A DNA stretch of 61,911 nt from Candidatus Peribacteria bacterium (GCA_943350395.1 CALRAD010000007.1:1-61911), one strand, 5' to 3'. Shown: positions 1 to 8,960, counted from the first letter of the stretch. Made by a program: numbers and translations. The notes: generated by a model from the sequence alone, not told the origin.

Positions 1-1079
1 ACAAGCAGTACGGAATTGTTTTTGAATTCGAGATCGATCGGGTGCAATTTAAAATTTAAACTTCGCTTGCGCATTTCCTGTCCGGGCATGATGAAGGTGC
101 GACCGATGTATCTGTTCTTCACAAAGCCTTCTCGATAACGAACTTTCAGTTTGTCTGCGAGTCCGGCCGCAGCCGGTCGACCTGTGTCGGGGATCGGGAT
201 GACCGAGTCGATATGAATCCCTGCTGCCTTAATTTGTCTTGCAAGCGCTTCTCCCATGCGCACGCGCGCCTTATAGACGTTTACTCCGTCAATCGTCGAG
301 TCGGGTGCAGCGAGGTATACCCATTCGAAAAGGCAGGGGTTCAGTTGACCTTTCTTCACGACTCTCGAGTGCAGGCGATTCTGGCTGTCCACGTAAATCA
401 CTTCTCCAGGAGCAATGTCTCTGACGAACTCGAAATCGAGAGCCTTGAATGCAGTATTTTCGGACGCAACCATGTACTCGTATTTCATGCCGTAGCGCCT
501 TCGACCGAGTTGCAGCGGACGGATCCCGTGCGGATCCCTGAAGGCGACAATGCCATGACCGCCGATCAGCGAAACGACAGAGTAAGCTCCTTTGCAGCGG
601 CGAAACACGGTTTTCACGGATCTGAAGATATGTTCGGGTGTGAGTTTTCTTGGACGCTGTTTTCTGAGCGCTAACGAGAAGACATTGAGAAGCACTTCGG
701 AATCAGAATTCGTATTCAAGTGTCTGAAATCCTGCTCTCTGATCTCACGAGCAAGCTGAGAAGCATTCGTCAAATTTCCATTGTGTGCAAGCGCCATGCC
801 GAAAGGGGAATTGACAAAGAACGGTTGCGCCTCAAATTCGCTGCTGCATCCGGCTGTTGGGTAGCGAACATGTCCGATACCCATCGGACCTTTTAGTCTT
901 TGTAAAGAACTTGCATGAAACACTTCGCTGACCATTCCTGTGGATTTCTTGAGATGAAATTGCTTGTCGTAGGTCACGATGCCTGCTGCATCCTGACCTC
1001 TGTGTTGCAGCACAATCAGTCCATCATACAAATCCTGGATGATGTCTCGAAAGCCGGAAACGGCAATAATTCCGCACAT
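1..1079 (-). CDS. purF: Amidophosphoribosyltransferase PurF, partial (3' end beyond window)
   Basis: First enzyme of de novo purine synthesis: moves the glutamine amide to PRPP to give phosphoribosylamine. I read 359 codons without a stop from ATG at 1079 to the left edge. Seen: Cys2 nucleophile at the N-terminus (MCGIIAVSG), LQHRGQDAAGI, HVRYPTAG and ALAHNGNLTN, which are class II (Ntn) glutamine amidotransferase signatures; then the start of the phosphoribosyltransferase domain (PIPDTGRPAAAG, KNRYIGRTFI). The C-terminal part is outside the window. It is divergent from typA, 142 bp away. A weak -10 (TCTAAT) lies 6 nt before the ATG. The other purine gene here, the PurQ-like gene at 48797, is not linked. 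Confidence 0.95.
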   Translation of the reverse strand, partial: MCGIIAVSGFRDIIQDLYDGLIVLQHRGQDAAGIVTYDKQFHLKKSTGMVSEVFHASSLQRLKGPMGIGHVRYPTAGCSSEFEAQPFFVNSPFGMALAHNGNLTNASQLAREIREQDFRHLNTNSDSEVLLNVFSLALRKQRPRKLTPEHIFRSVKTVFRRCKGAYSVVSLIGGHGIVAFRDPHGIRPLQLGRRRYGMKYEYMVASENTAFKALDFEFVRDIAPGEVIYVDSQNRLHSRVVKKGQLNPCLFEWVYLAAPDSTIDGVNVYKARVRMGEALARQIKAAGIHIDSVIPIPDTGRPAAAGLADKLKVRYREGFVKNRYIGRTFIMPGQEMRKRSLNFKLHPIDLEFKNNSVLL

Positions 1080-1205
1080 AGTTGAATTAGAGAAGCACTG
1101 CAAAGCACGCCTCCGCGGAAATCGAAGAGGCCGAACTGAGGCAGCAACCTACCATAGACGGATTGTACTGACAGTTCTTCCCTTGTTCAAGCCTAGAATT
1201 TTGGC

Positions 1206-1211
1206 TACACT
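1206..1211 (+). promoter_or_regulatory. typA promoter
   Basis: TTGTTC at 1183-1188, a 17-bp spacer, then TACACT at 1206-1211. The start codon follows 10 nt later, so the leader is at most about 4 nt. Confidence 0.55.
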
Positions 1212-1221
1212 GTCGCGTCTC

Positions 1222-3027
1222 ATGGAATTCCGAACCATTGCCATCATCGCGCACATCGACCACGGCAAAACGACGCTCGTCGACCAAATCCTCCGTCAGG
1301 GAGGCGCATTCAACGATCACGAGCAAATTACCGAACGCGTGATGGACAGCAACGATCAGGAGAAGGAACGCGGCATTACGATCTACGCGAAGAACTGCTC
1401 GATTCTTTACAAAGGCACGAAAATCAACATCGTCGACACTCCGGGCCACGCCGATTTCGGTTCCGAAGTGGAGCGTGTTCTCAAGATGTGCGACTGCGTG
1501 TGCTTGCTCGTCGACTCGTTCGACGGACCGATGCCCCAGACGCGCTTCGTGCTGAAGAAGTCTCTCGAGATCGGCATCAAACCTATTGTCATTCTCAATA
1601 AGATCGACAGACCCGGAGCAGATCCGGAGAGAGCACTCAGTCTCGTCTTCGATCTTTTCGTACAACTAGGAGCCACCGATGCGCAGCTCGATTTTCCCTA
1701 CGTGTATGCAATCGGCAGAGAGGGTGTTGCAAAGAGAAAGTTCACGGATGTTTCCAAAGATCTGACTCCGCTCTTCGAAATGATACTTGAGCACGTGAAG
1801 CCGGGGGCAAACGATGAGAAGATGCCGCTTCGATTCCAGCCGGTGAACCTTGCCTACGATTCGTACGCGGGACGACTCGCAGTCGGTCGTATTTTCGAGG
1901 GTACTGTGAGCAAAAATCAGGCAGTGTTTGTGAAGAAACCTGATGGCGTAAGCAAGCAGGGTCGTATTACGAAGATTTTAGTCTACAAAGGAATCGGTCA
2001 GGCAGAGGTCGACCAGGCAGTTGCCGGAGATGTGGTGACGCTTGCCGGTCTTCCGGACATTTATGTCGGCGACACCGTCGTTGCAGACCAAGAGACTGAA
2101 CCGCTTGCTGCAATCACAATTGATCCGCCGACCGTTGCCATGGATTTCATGGTCAATGATTCTCCTTTTGCAGGCAAAGAAGGAAAACTCGTCACGACCC
2201 GTCATATTCGCGAGCGTCTTGAGAAAGAACTCGAGACGAACGTCGGACTGAAGATCGACTTCGGTGAACGTACGGATGCCTTCAGGGTCTCTGGCAGAGG
2301 TGAAATGCACCTCGGTGTTCTCATCGAATCGATGCGCAGAGAAGGCTTCGAGCTCGCCGTCTCTCGACCCGAAGTGATCATGCATAAGGAGAACGGCATC
2401 GACATGGAACCGTATGAGATGGCGTACATCGATGTTCCTGAGTCTTATGCAGGCGGCGTCATCGACAAGCTTGGACGCAGGAAAGGACTCATGCAGAACA
2501 TGGAAACGAAGAACGGCATTGCGCGTCTGACGTACGAAATCCCGACACGCGGTCTTCTCGGTTTCCGGAACGAGTTCATCATCGACACTCGAGGCGATGG
2601 TATTCTCACGCACGCTTTTCACAAGTTTGCTCCGTACGCAGGAGATATGCCGGGTCGAAGCACCGGCTCTATCATTTCCGGTGTGACCGGACAGTCCGTC
2701 GCGTATGCGGTCTGGCAACTGCAGGAGCGAGGATCGTTCTTCATCGGCTCCGGAGTGCCTGTCTACGAAGGCATGATCGTCGGGGAGTCTCCAAACGGTC
2801 AGGATATCGAAGTAAACGTCAGTAAAGAGAAAAAGCTCAGCAATATGCGCAGTTCCGGAGCAGACGAAGCGATCCGCCTCACACCTCCAAGAATCATGAC
2901 ACTCGATATGGCTCTCGAGTACATCCAGGATGACGAACTGGTCGAAGTGACTCCGACGAGTATTCGTCTTCGCAAGAAGCTACTCGATGCGATCGACCGT
3001 AAGAGAGGAAAAAAACTTGATAAATAA
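1222..3027 (+). CDS. typA: Translational GTPase TypA/BipA
   Basis: Ribosome-associated GTPase of the elongation factor family, linked in other bacteria to ribosome assembly and stress adaptation. Length 601 aa, normal for the family. Seen: P-loop region AHIDHGKTT (about 10-18), switch region RGITI, DTPGH (72-76), NKID (126-129), followed by the EF-G-like domains ([18 protein letters not shown]) and the BipA C-terminal domain ([28 protein letters not shown]). An in-frame ATG at 1039 exists, but the family start [11 protein letters not shown] and the promoter at 1206 favour ATG 1222. Confidence 0.96.
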   Translation: MEFRTIAIIAHIDHGKTTLVDQILRQGGAFNDHEQITERVMDSNDQEKERGITIYAKNCSILYKGTKINIVDTPGHADFGSEVERVLKMCDCVCLLVDSFDGPMPQTRFVLKKSLEIGIKPIVILNKIDRPGADPERALSLVFDLFVQLGATDAQLDFPYVYAIGREGVAKRKFTDVSKDLTPLFEMILEHVKPGANDEKMPLRFQPVNLAYDSYAGRLAVGRIFEGTVSKNQAVFVKKPDGVSKQGRITKILVYKGIGQAEVDQAVAGDVVTLAGLPDIYVGDTVVADQETEPLAAITIDPPTVAMDFMVNDSPFAGKEGKLVTTRHIRERLEKELETNVGLKIDFGERTDAFRVSGRGEMHLGVLIESMRREGFELAVSRPEVIMHKENGIDMEPYEMAYIDVPESYAGGVIDKLGRRKGLMQNMETKNGIARLTYEIPTRGLLGFRNEFIIDTRGDGILTHAFHKFAPYAGDMPGRSTGSIISGVTGQSVAYAVWQLQERGSFFIGSGVPVYEGMIVGESPNGQDIEVNVSKEKKLSNMRSSGADEAIRLTPPRIMTLDMALEYIQDDELVEVTPTSIRLRKKLLDAIDRKRGKKLDK

Positions 3028-3045
3028 ACGGAGAGTAAGATTCCA

Positions 3046-3054
3046 TGGTATACT
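3046..3054 (+). promoter_or_regulatory. Extended -10 for the MgtE-like gene
   Basis: TGGTATACT, 8 nt before ATG 3063. It implies a leaderless transcript and selects ATG 3063 over ATG 3045. Confidence 0.6.
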
Positions 3055-3062
3055 ATGAGGAA

Positions 3063-4076
3063 ATGCACTCACATGCAGACCAACATTCACGCCGAGAAGC
3101 CATGAGGTACCCTTACGACAGCGCTGGGCACCGAATGACTGCACTTGTGCCTGTTGCAGATGAGCATCTCACTCTCGGGCAAATTCATGACATGCTTACG
3201 AGAGAAGCTGAAAAATTTAAAACGATCAATTATGTGTACATTCTCGACGCGGACAAAAAACTCATCGGTGTTCTTTCCGTGCGAGAATTATTTAGCACGA
3301 ACCTGGAGGTGAAAGCAGGTGATGTATGCAAGAGATCCTCTCTGGTGACAGTGCATCCGGAAACACATCAGGAGCGTGCAGCCTACTTGTCATTGCAGCA
3401 CAATATTAAGGCGATCCCTGTTGTAAGCCACAAAGGAGTGTTTCTCGGAGAAATAACTTCCGACTCGATCCTGACTATCCTGCACAAGGAAATGCACGAA
3501 GACTCCCTCAGGAGAGCGGGTATTAGACATCCGGATGCGTTTCATAACAGTGTACTGACACTGACACTCTTCACCTCCTTCAAACACCGTATTCCATGGC
3601 TTCTACTTGGGCTGATCGGAGGTTTGCTGATGGCAAAAGTCATTGCCTTTTTCGGAACAACACTCGAAGAAAATCTTGTTCTTGCTTCTTTTATTCCTTT
3701 GATTGTGTACATGAGCAGTGCCGTCGGAACGCAGATGGAAACGTACATCATCCGTGATCTTGCAACAGATCAAAAATTACCGATTCAGCCCTATTTACTA
3801 AGAAATTCTCTTGTTGTCGTTGCTATTGCGATTTGTCTCTCTGCGCTTCTTCTTTTGTCGTACGGAATTCTCTCTCAGAATTGGTTCATAGCACTTGTCC
3901 TTGGAGTTTCTCTCTTTGCTTCAATCTGTTCCTCCATCATTACCGGCCTGATGATTCCCTACGCCTTCAGTAAACTTTCACTCGATCCTGCGGATGCGAG
4001 CGGACCGATTGCCACAACTCTCCAAGATACCATCAGCATTGTGATCTACTTTGGGATCGCGACGATGATGTTGTAG
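3063..4076 (+). CDS. MgtE-like Mg2+ transporter without the N domain
   Basis: Likely magnesium channel/transporter of the inner membrane. 337 aa. Residues about 25-145 form two CBS repeats (YVYILDADKKLIGVLSVREL; IPVVSHKGVFLGEIT). Residues about 175-337 hold five hydrophobic helices, including the segment IPLIVYMSSAVGTQMETYII that corresponds to the MgtE signature around GxxGTQ. Canonical MgtE is about 450 aa and starts with a superhelical N domain that senses Mg2+ together with CBS; that domain is absent here, so gating may differ. The signature region is divergent (MSSAVGTQ rather than MGGNxGTQ). ATG 3063 is chosen from the -10 position. The gene is convergent with folD across a palindromic repeat. 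Confidence 0.8.
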   Translation: MHSHADQHSRREAMRYPYDSAGHRMTALVPVADEHLTLGQIHDMLTREAEKFKTINYVYILDADKKLIGVLSVRELFSTNLEVKAGDVCKRSSLVTVHPETHQERAAYLSLQHNIKAIPVVSHKGVFLGEITSDSILTILHKEMHEDSLRRAGIRHPDAFHNSVLTLTLFTSFKHRIPWLLLGLIGGLLMAKVIAFFGTTLEENLVLASFIPLIVYMSSAVGTQMETYIIRDLATDQKLPIQPYLLRNSLVVVAIAICLSALLLLSYGILSQNWFIALVLGVSLFASICSSIITGLMIPYAFSKLSLDPADASGPIATTLQDTISIVIYFGIATMML

Positions 4077-4078
4077 CC

Positions 4079-4223
4079 CTCCGCCTCACCCCCGACCCCT
4101 CTCCCAGCGCTGATGCGCTTGGGGAGAGGGGAGCACTGCTATTCAAAAATTTGCGCTAGAGAGTAATTTGGGCTCCCCTTCTCCCCAACGTAGTGGGAGA
4201 AGGGGTTAGGGGATGAGGCGGAG
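4079..4223. repeat. GC-rich palindromic repeat, copy 1
   Basis: About 145 bp between the convergent MgtE-like gene and folD. It carries two hairpins, one with arms CCCCTCTCCC/GGGGAGAGGGG and one with arms CCCCTTCTCCC/GGGAGAAGGGG. The reverse complement closely matches the element at 8813-8955. It may act as a bidirectional terminator here. Confidence 0.8.
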
Positions 4224-4232
4224 TGAGGGCTG

Positions 4233-5084
4233 TTATTCAGCACTCAGCTGCCTTTTTTTCGCGGTGATGCAATTTCGAATTAAGCTTGCAACCGTCATCG
4301 GCCCTACTCCGCCCGGAACTGGGGTAATTGCCGATACGACTTCTGAAACAGCCTCAAAATCCACGTCACCAGACAGTTTTCCATCCACCCTCGATACACC
4401 AATGTCGATGACGACCGCTCCCTGCTTCACCATGTTTTTCGTGATCATCTTGGGTGAACCTACGGCACAGCAAAGAATATCTGCTTGCCTCGTGATCTCA
4501 GCCAAATTCTTGGTCTTGCTATTACAGACAGTCACAGTTGCGCCCCTGTTCAATAGCATGATCGCAAGCGGCTTTCCGACAATGTTGCTCCGTCCGACCA
4601 CGACTGCATGCTTTCCTTCGATTGAAATCTTGTAAAACTTCAGAATCTCGATCACTCCCGAGGGTGTTGCCGGTGGCAGATGTTCAAATTCCACGGAAAG
4701 AAACATTTTTCCGAGGTTATATGCACCAAATCCGTCGATGTCCTTCTTCGGATCAATCGCACGAATGACCTCCGGTACATGCGGCTGCAGAGCCTTTGGA
4801 AGCGGGAGCTGCACAATGAAACCTGTTACGTCTGCATTCTCATTCAGTTCTCCGATAGTCTGCATCAGTTCTTCCAGTGTTACTTTTTCCGATAAATGTC
4901 TGTGCTCATTCCGAAGCCCTACTGCCTCGCAGCTTTTGAGCTTCTGCCTGATATAACTCTCGCTCGCCGGATCATCTCCTACCTGCACGACCACCAGCTT
5001 CGGATCGAGCTTCTTGATGTCTGCTTTCAGGCTCTCGAGCAGCGAATCTGCTACTGGTCGACCTAAGAGGAGAAGGGGGGACAT
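4233..5084 (-). CDS. folD: Bifunctional methylenetetrahydrofolate dehydrogenase/cyclohydrolase FolD
   Basis: Interconverts 5,10-methylene-, 5,10-methenyl- and 10-formyl-tetrahydrofolate, supplying one-carbon units for purines and initiator tRNA. 283 aa from ATG 5084. Seen: VVVQVGDDPASESYIRQKLK with the catalytic Lys region, QLPLPKAL, the NAD(P) motif VVVGRSNIVGKP, and the C-terminal PGGVGPMTVA. A GTG two codons upstream is possible, but TACAAT ends 6 nt before ATG 5084, which fits a leaderless start there. Confidence 0.96.
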   Translation of the reverse strand: MSPLLLLGRPVADSLLESLKADIKKLDPKLVVVQVGDDPASESYIRQKLKSCEAVGLRNEHRHLSEKVTLEELMQTIGELNENADVTGFIVQLPLPKALQPHVPEVIRAIDPKKDIDGFGAYNLGKMFLSVEFEHLPPATPSGVIEILKFYKISIEGKHAVVVGRSNIVGKPLAIMLLNRGATVTVCNSKTKNLAEITRQADILCCAVGSPKMITKNMVKQGAVVIDIGVSRVDGKLSGDVDFEAVSEVVSAITPVPGGVGPMTVASLIRNCITAKKRQLSAE

Positions 5085-5090
5085 GTGCAC

Positions 5091-5096
5091 ATTGTA
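5091..5096 (-). promoter_or_regulatory. folD -10 box
   Basis: TACAAT on the minus strand with a 6-nt gap to ATG 5084; the predicted transcription start coincides with the start codon. Confidence 0.6.
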
Positions 5097-5124
5097 GGCT
5101 CTTCTTGAGGATTCGAGAACACGC

Positions 5125-6111
5125 TCAAGGAGCGACTACGCAGTCGCGTGTCACGATGCATTTCCCGGTCCATTTGCCTCTTTTTTGATTCGGAGGACAG
5201 CCGGTGGTGCTGACAGTATTAGAACTTGCTGATGCTGAGCCTGTGGCTCCAAAGGTGGGAGCACCGCTGCCGTTGGCGCAGCCGGAACCGCAAGCAGGAG
5301 CAAGAGAGGGCGCGGATGAGGCGCAGAGAGCCTGTGCTGAACTGGAGGCATCGCTCTTAAGAGCGTCGTTAAAAGAAGAAACAGTCCAAGAAGCAGGTTT
5401 TGCTGAACAGGCAGTTTGAGCTACTCCAGCCGCCGATGACGACGTGTCCGTACATTCACCCGGAGTGGGACATGCAGGCTCCGCTCCTGGAGCAGTACCG
5501 GCTTCGGTACACGTAATATCTCTTAACCAAACTCTCCCTGCGCCACACTCCGACTTTGTTTTAGGTTCATAACAATATTTGGCCGATCCTGTATCGACAC
5601 AGCAAGCCCCTTTTGGCATGGGACAATTACAGGCGGGATTGGCATGGAGAGTAGTGCACGAGTCGCCCCAACAGTTGTTCGGAGTGCCCCCATCACATTC
5701 AGCCTTTGTAACTGTTGACACTGAAGTTCCATTATCTGAGGTACAAGTATTATAAGTAGGTTTGTAGCAGCAATTCTTCTTGGGGGGTACAGAAGAAGAG
5801 GGTGGTGGAGGAGGAGCGGGTGGAGGAGCCGGAGGAGGTGACGAAGAAAGAGCTGTAGACGAAGGAATAATGGAAGACAATGAAGATGATGTCGTTGAAA
5901 TTGATGATGACAATATCGAAGAAAAAGAGGAAGTCGTTGAAGCAATTGACGAAGGAAGAGTCATAGATGAGCCGGAACTTCCAATCATAGCTTTAAGGTA
6001 GCTGCCAGAAAACGGATTGAGACCAAACTGCTGTCCGATGACCAAAACCAAAACGGTTACAAGCGTAATCCCTGTAACAAGCGAGAGTTCTTTCTTGAGA
6101 GCCTTTTTCAT
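5125..6111 (-). CDS. Membrane-anchored Ser/Pro/Cys-rich exported protein, paralog A
   Basis: 328 aa, function unknown. Residues about 8-27 form one hydrophobic helix (LSLVTGITLVTVLVLVIG) that should anchor it with the rest outside. Then come a Ser-rich stretch (about 45-90), a proline run and a Cys-rich part (CCYKPTYNTC, GACCVDTGSAKYCYEP). The N-terminal 30 residues are almost identical to the next two genes, so the three are tandem paralogs that diverged outside the anchor. The leader has CCCTCCAATTACTTCT directly before ATG and no GGAGG-type site. Confidence 0.8.
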   Translation of the reverse strand: MKKALKKELSLVTGITLVTVLVLVIGQQFGLNPFSGSYLKAMIGSSGSSMTLPSSIASTTSSFSSILSSSISTTSSSLSSIIPSSTALSSSPPPAPPPAPPPPPSSSVPPKKNCCYKPTYNTCTSDNGTSVSTVTKAECDGGTPNNCWGDSCTTLHANPACNCPMPKGACCVDTGSAKYCYEPKTKSECGAGRVWLRDITCTEAGTAPGAEPACPTPGECTDTSSSAAGVAQTACSAKPASWTVSSFNDALKSDASSSAQALCASSAPSLAPACGSGCANGSGAPTFGATGSASASSNTVSTTGCPPNQKRGKWTGKCIVTRDCVVAP

Positions 6112-6170
6112 AGAAGTAATTGGAGGGAATTACTTAAATCATGCTCTGGTATCGAGCTAAAATCAAATAA

Positions 6171-6770
6171 TCACGTGCAGCTCGTTGTCACTTTGCATGT
6201 TTGAGTGGCATAAAATGCTTTCTGGCCTGGACCTGCAAAAAGCGTGGTAAAGGTGCACGAACATGAACTAGGTGTAGAATCCAGAACTGTTGAAAGAGTA
6301 TAAGCCCTTGTATTCGAACCACCGCAATTGCATGCGTAATAGCGAACACTTTGAGTAGGGGATGCTGGACTTGTCAGATATCCGGAATATTGCTCGATTG
6401 CAGTAGCAGTGACACTTTTCGTGCACGATCCTGTGCATACGTAAGGCATATTTGCCATCGCATTGCATCGGTCAGCCAGTCGCTGTAGAACCGGAACCGT
6501 CGGACTCGGTGATGAACTGAATGCAGAAGGTGTCAATTGCCCTGACCACTCGAACATCGGCATTTTGATGCTGCTGGTCATTGGAACACAACCTGCTCCG
6601 GTGGATCCCGGAGAAAAAGCTGACATCGAACCAGGGTTGACGAACCCCTTGAGCTTTTCCTGTTCTGCAAGCGGATCAAACCCAAATTGCTGTCCGATAA
6701 CGAAAACCAAAACTGTCACAAGAGTGATTCCTGTGACAAGCGAGAGTTCTTTCTTGAGAGCTTTTTGCAT
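6171..6770 (-). CDS. Membrane-anchored Cys-containing exported protein, paralog B
   Basis: 199 aa, unknown function. It shares the N-terminal anchor MQKALKKELSLVTGITLVTV with paralog A (residues 1-28). The exposed part has paired cysteines (VCTGSCTKSV, YYACNCGG, CSCTF) and no long Ser linker. It lies 59 bp upstream of paralog A on the same strand, with its own C-rich leader (CCCCCAGCAG) before the ATG. Confidence 0.75.
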   Translation of the reverse strand: MQKALKKELSLVTGITLVTVLVFVIGQQFGFDPLAEQEKLKGFVNPGSMSAFSPGSTGAGCVPMTSSIKMPMFEWSGQLTPSAFSSSPSPTVPVLQRLADRCNAMANMPYVCTGSCTKSVTATAIEQYSGYLTSPASPTQSVRYYACNCGGSNTRAYTLSTVLDSTPSSCSCTFTTLFAGPGQKAFYATQTCKVTTSCT

Positions 6771-6873
6771 AAATAGTCTGCTGGGGGAATCGTGTAAGAG
6801 TTTCCTCTATTAATATAAGGAAATCAAATCATTAAAAACAAACACCTAATGGGTGGTTCCTGATTTAGAGTAT

Positions 6874-7548
6874 CTACATGCACGTGTTTGTCCCAAGATT
6901 GCACCCAGTGCATCCTGGATAATTCGAGGTACAGTAAAGATTCGTCGTGCATGTGATAGAACCAGGGCATGCAGAAGGCCTACACGTGGCGGGCAGAGTA
7001 GCATCACCGCAGTTCTTTCCTGAATGCCATGTTCTTGTCCCGGAACAGCTCGATTGTGGTCCTGGTCCATTGCACATATTGCCGCCACAACAGGCTCCCA
7101 TAGTCGGAGGAGGTGGAGGAGGTGGAACTGCGACGGTGCAAGTAGCAGGCAGTGTTGCGTCTCCGCAGCTTTTTCCTTGGTGCCATGTTCTGGGTGCCGC
7201 ACAACCTGCTTGCGTGAATACACTCCAACATGAATTTGTGCCGCAACAAGCTCCGAGAGGAGCCGGAGTCGGAAAACAACCGCATCTTGCAGAGGGAGAT
7301 GTGAATGGCCAGAATCCTGGGTCGATGTAGGTCATACAACTGTTTCCTGTACCACTGTTTCCTGTACCACAAGATGCATGTCGATCAGGACAATTATTAT
7401 TTGACGATGAACATGAAGCCAATGCCGCTCCTTTCAGATGCTGCCCCGTGAAAACATCTACACCCATGCTTTTTCCAAAAACAATTGCGATGACGACAAT
7501 CGCAATGCCGCTGACAATAAGTATTTCTTTCTTCAGAGCTTTTTTCAT
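6874..7548 (-). CDS. Membrane-anchored Cys-rich repeat protein, paralog C
   Basis: 224 aa. N-terminal anchor (about 8-26) of the same type as paralogs A and B. The exposed region has two copies of a module of about 45 aa running GACCGxNxC ... TWHxGKxCGDATLPATC (around residues 95-190), separated by a proline run; the two copies are also visible as a DNA repeat at about 6990-7260. The C-terminus adds CTTNLYCTSNYPGCTGC. The leader ACCTCCAATTGCTTCT matches that of paralog A. Probably a disulfide-rich surface protein; ligand unknown. Confidence 0.78.
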   Translation of the reverse strand: MKKALKKEILIVSGIAIVVIAIVFGKSMGVDVFTGQHLKGAALASCSSSNNNCPDRHASCGTGNSGTGNSCMTYIDPGFWPFTSPSARCGCFPTPAPLGACCGTNSCWSVFTQAGCAAPRTWHQGKSCGDATLPATCTVAVPPPPPPPTMGACCGGNMCNGPGPQSSCSGTRTWHSGKNCGDATLPATCRPSACPGSITCTTNLYCTSNYPGCTGCNLGTNTCM

Positions 7549-7658
7549 AGAAGCAATTGGAGGTAATACCGAAAAGTGTCCTCTTCCTCTCTCTTAAAAT
7601 CAAATTTATTTTATCCCATCGCCGCTTCGTACACTTCCTTTGAAACCCCTTACAGACA

Positions 7659-7904
7659 TCAAAGGTTTTTGTAGGTACCCTCGTCTCTTTTTGTGACACG
7701 CACTATTTCGACTGTTCGATCTGCATGGACAATGAAAATGATTCTGTAACCTCCCAGGCGTATGCGAAAAGCATGCTGTTTGCCGATGAGCTTCTTGATT
7801 CCTGGTATCAGTGTGTAATCCCTCTTCAGCTGAGCCAAAAGCAAAAGCATTGCCAGCTTCTGTTTTGGATTCATTGCACGAAGAAGTTTTTCGATTCTAT
7901 CCAT
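7659..7904 (-). CDS. RelE/StbE-family toxin
   Basis: Probable mRNA interferase of the RelE/ParE fold, 81 aa. Seen: central KLIGKQHAFRIRLGGYRIIF and the C-terminal VEIVRVTKRDEGTYK, the usual RelE beta-sheet with basic and aromatic residues. The ATG at 7904 overlaps the last 8 nt of the upstream antitoxin gene, as in a coupled toxin-antitoxin operon. Confidence 0.85.
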   Translation of the reverse strand: MDRIEKLLRAMNPKQKLAMLLLLAQLKRDYTLIPGIKKLIGKQHAFRIRLGGYRIIFIVHADRTVEIVRVTKRDEGTYKNL

Positions 7905-8142
7905 GTTGAATACGCTTCAGAACCGCAATCATCTCGTCCGGGCTCACACCCTTTCCGTCGTTATCGCGATCCGCGTCGAAGAGAATCTGTTCTTTTTTTA
8001 CTGTGTTCACTTTCATCGGCTTAATGAGAATAGAGCTATCAGTCATTTCCATCAGAAACAGATCTGTGCCAGCTTGTGTGCGCCAACGCTTTGGGAGCGT
8101 TATCTGACCTCGGACGGTACTGCGAGTCACTTTAGTGGTCAT
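7897..8142 (-). CDS. AbrB/MazE-type antitoxin
   Basis: 81 aa. The N-terminal half is a SpoVT/AbrB swapped-hairpin DNA-binding domain (TRSTVRGQITLPKRWRTQAG; SSILIKPM). The C-terminal tail is charged (FDADRDNDGKGVSPDEMI) and likely binds the toxin. Start taken at ATG 8142 rather than 8211 because the domain begins there. It overlaps the RelE-type toxin gene by 8 nt and presumably represses the pair. TATACT lies about 27 nt upstream of the start. Confidence 0.82.
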   Translation of the reverse strand: MTTKVTRSTVRGQITLPKRWRTQAGTDLFLMEMTDSSILIKPMKVNTVKKEQILFDADRDNDGKGVSPDEMIAVLKRIQHG

Positions 8143-8207
8143 AGGAAAAAAGAAGAAAATACGTAAATAAGTATAACGTACTTTTGAAAGATAAGCAATG
8201 CCATTCA

Positions 8208-8792
8208 TCACTCCATCGCCGCTTCGTAGACTTCCTTCGAAACCAGCTCCTTGGATTTTTCCGTATCGATGTGACGAATACTCCTATCATCGTGAATCGC
8301 ACGGTCATAGAGGTCGTGTACCTTCCGCATAAATTTTGCATTCTCAAAGACATCCAGCTGTCTGCGTTTCTTGAGGCGTTCCATGCAGACCGGAAACGAC
8401 GGAAGGGCAATCATCATCACGTCGGGTTCCAGAAACGGAGTGTTCACGCGAAGAAGCCAGTCCGGATCTAGCCCCAGTGCTTCGCCGTACACGAGGGTCG
8501 AGATCACGTAGCGATCGGAGATCACGATCTTTCCGGCCTTCAGTGCCGGCTTCACGACGGTCTCGATATGCGCTGCTCGATCTGCACAGAAAAGAAGCTG
8601 CAATGCTGACGCAGACGGGATCGTTTTGAGCTTGAGTTGCTCGCGGATAAATTTCCCAATCGAACCGTCTGTTGGTTCTGCTGTCAGAAGAACATCATGA
8701 CCTTCACTCACCAGTCTCTCCGCAAGCAATTTGCTTTGCGTCGTTGTTCCGGAACCGTCTGGGCCTTCGATGACGATGAATTTTCCTTTCAT
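8208..8792 (-). CDS. tmk: dTMP kinase with an altered P-loop
   Basis: Phosphorylates dTMP to dTDP. 194 aa. Seen: IEGPDGSGTTTQSKLLAERL at the N-terminus (P-loop 10-17), DRAAH, the DRY motif in SDRYVISTLVYGEALGLD, and a basic lid (RLKKRRQLD). The P-loop Lys expected at residue 16 is Thr, so the phosphate contact normally made by that Lys is missing or replaced. The -10 box ends 7 nt before ATG. The toxin-antitoxin pair follows downstream on the same strand. Confidence 0.92.
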   Translation of the reverse strand: MKGKFIVIEGPDGSGTTTQSKLLAERLVSEGHDVLLTAEPTDGSIGKFIREQLKLKTIPSASALQLLFCADRAAHIETVVKPALKAGKIVISDRYVISTLVYGEALGLDPDWLLRVNTPFLEPDVMMIALPSFPVCMERLKKRRQLDVFENAKFMRKVHDLYDRAIHDDRSIRHIDTEKSKELVSKEVYEAAME

Positions 8793-8799
8793 GGCGAAG

Positions 8800-8805
8800 A
8801 GTATA
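8800..8805 (-). promoter_or_regulatory. tmk -10 box
   Basis: TATACT (minus strand) 7 nt before ATG 8792, directly beside the palindromic repeat that begins at 8813. Confidence 0.6.
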
Positions 8806-8812
8806 TACCAGT

Positions 8813-8955
8813 CTCCACCTCATCCCCTAACCCCTTCTCCCACTACGTTGGGGAGAAGGGGGAGCCCCGCTATCCTTCAGTGCAATTTTACTGAACAGCA
8901 GCGCACCCCTCTCCCTAAGCGCATCAGCGCTGGGAGAGGGGACGGGGGTGAGGCG
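8813..8955. repeat. GC-rich palindromic repeat, copy 2
   Basis: About 143 bp. Same family as 4079-4223 but in the opposite orientation. Two hairpins, CCCCTTCTCCC...GGGAGAAGGGG and CCCCTCTCCC...GGGAGAGGGG, separated by a less conserved AT-richer middle. Confidence 0.8.
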
Positions 8956-8960
8956 AAAGC

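Noticed and set aside
213-674. Plus-strand 153-aa frame
   Set aside because: It lies opposite purF, whose reverse reading shows clear amidotransferase motifs throughout.
1039-1221. N-terminal extension of typA
   Set aside because: The extra 61 residues run back across the purF start and are not seen in the family; the promoter lies inside this stretch.
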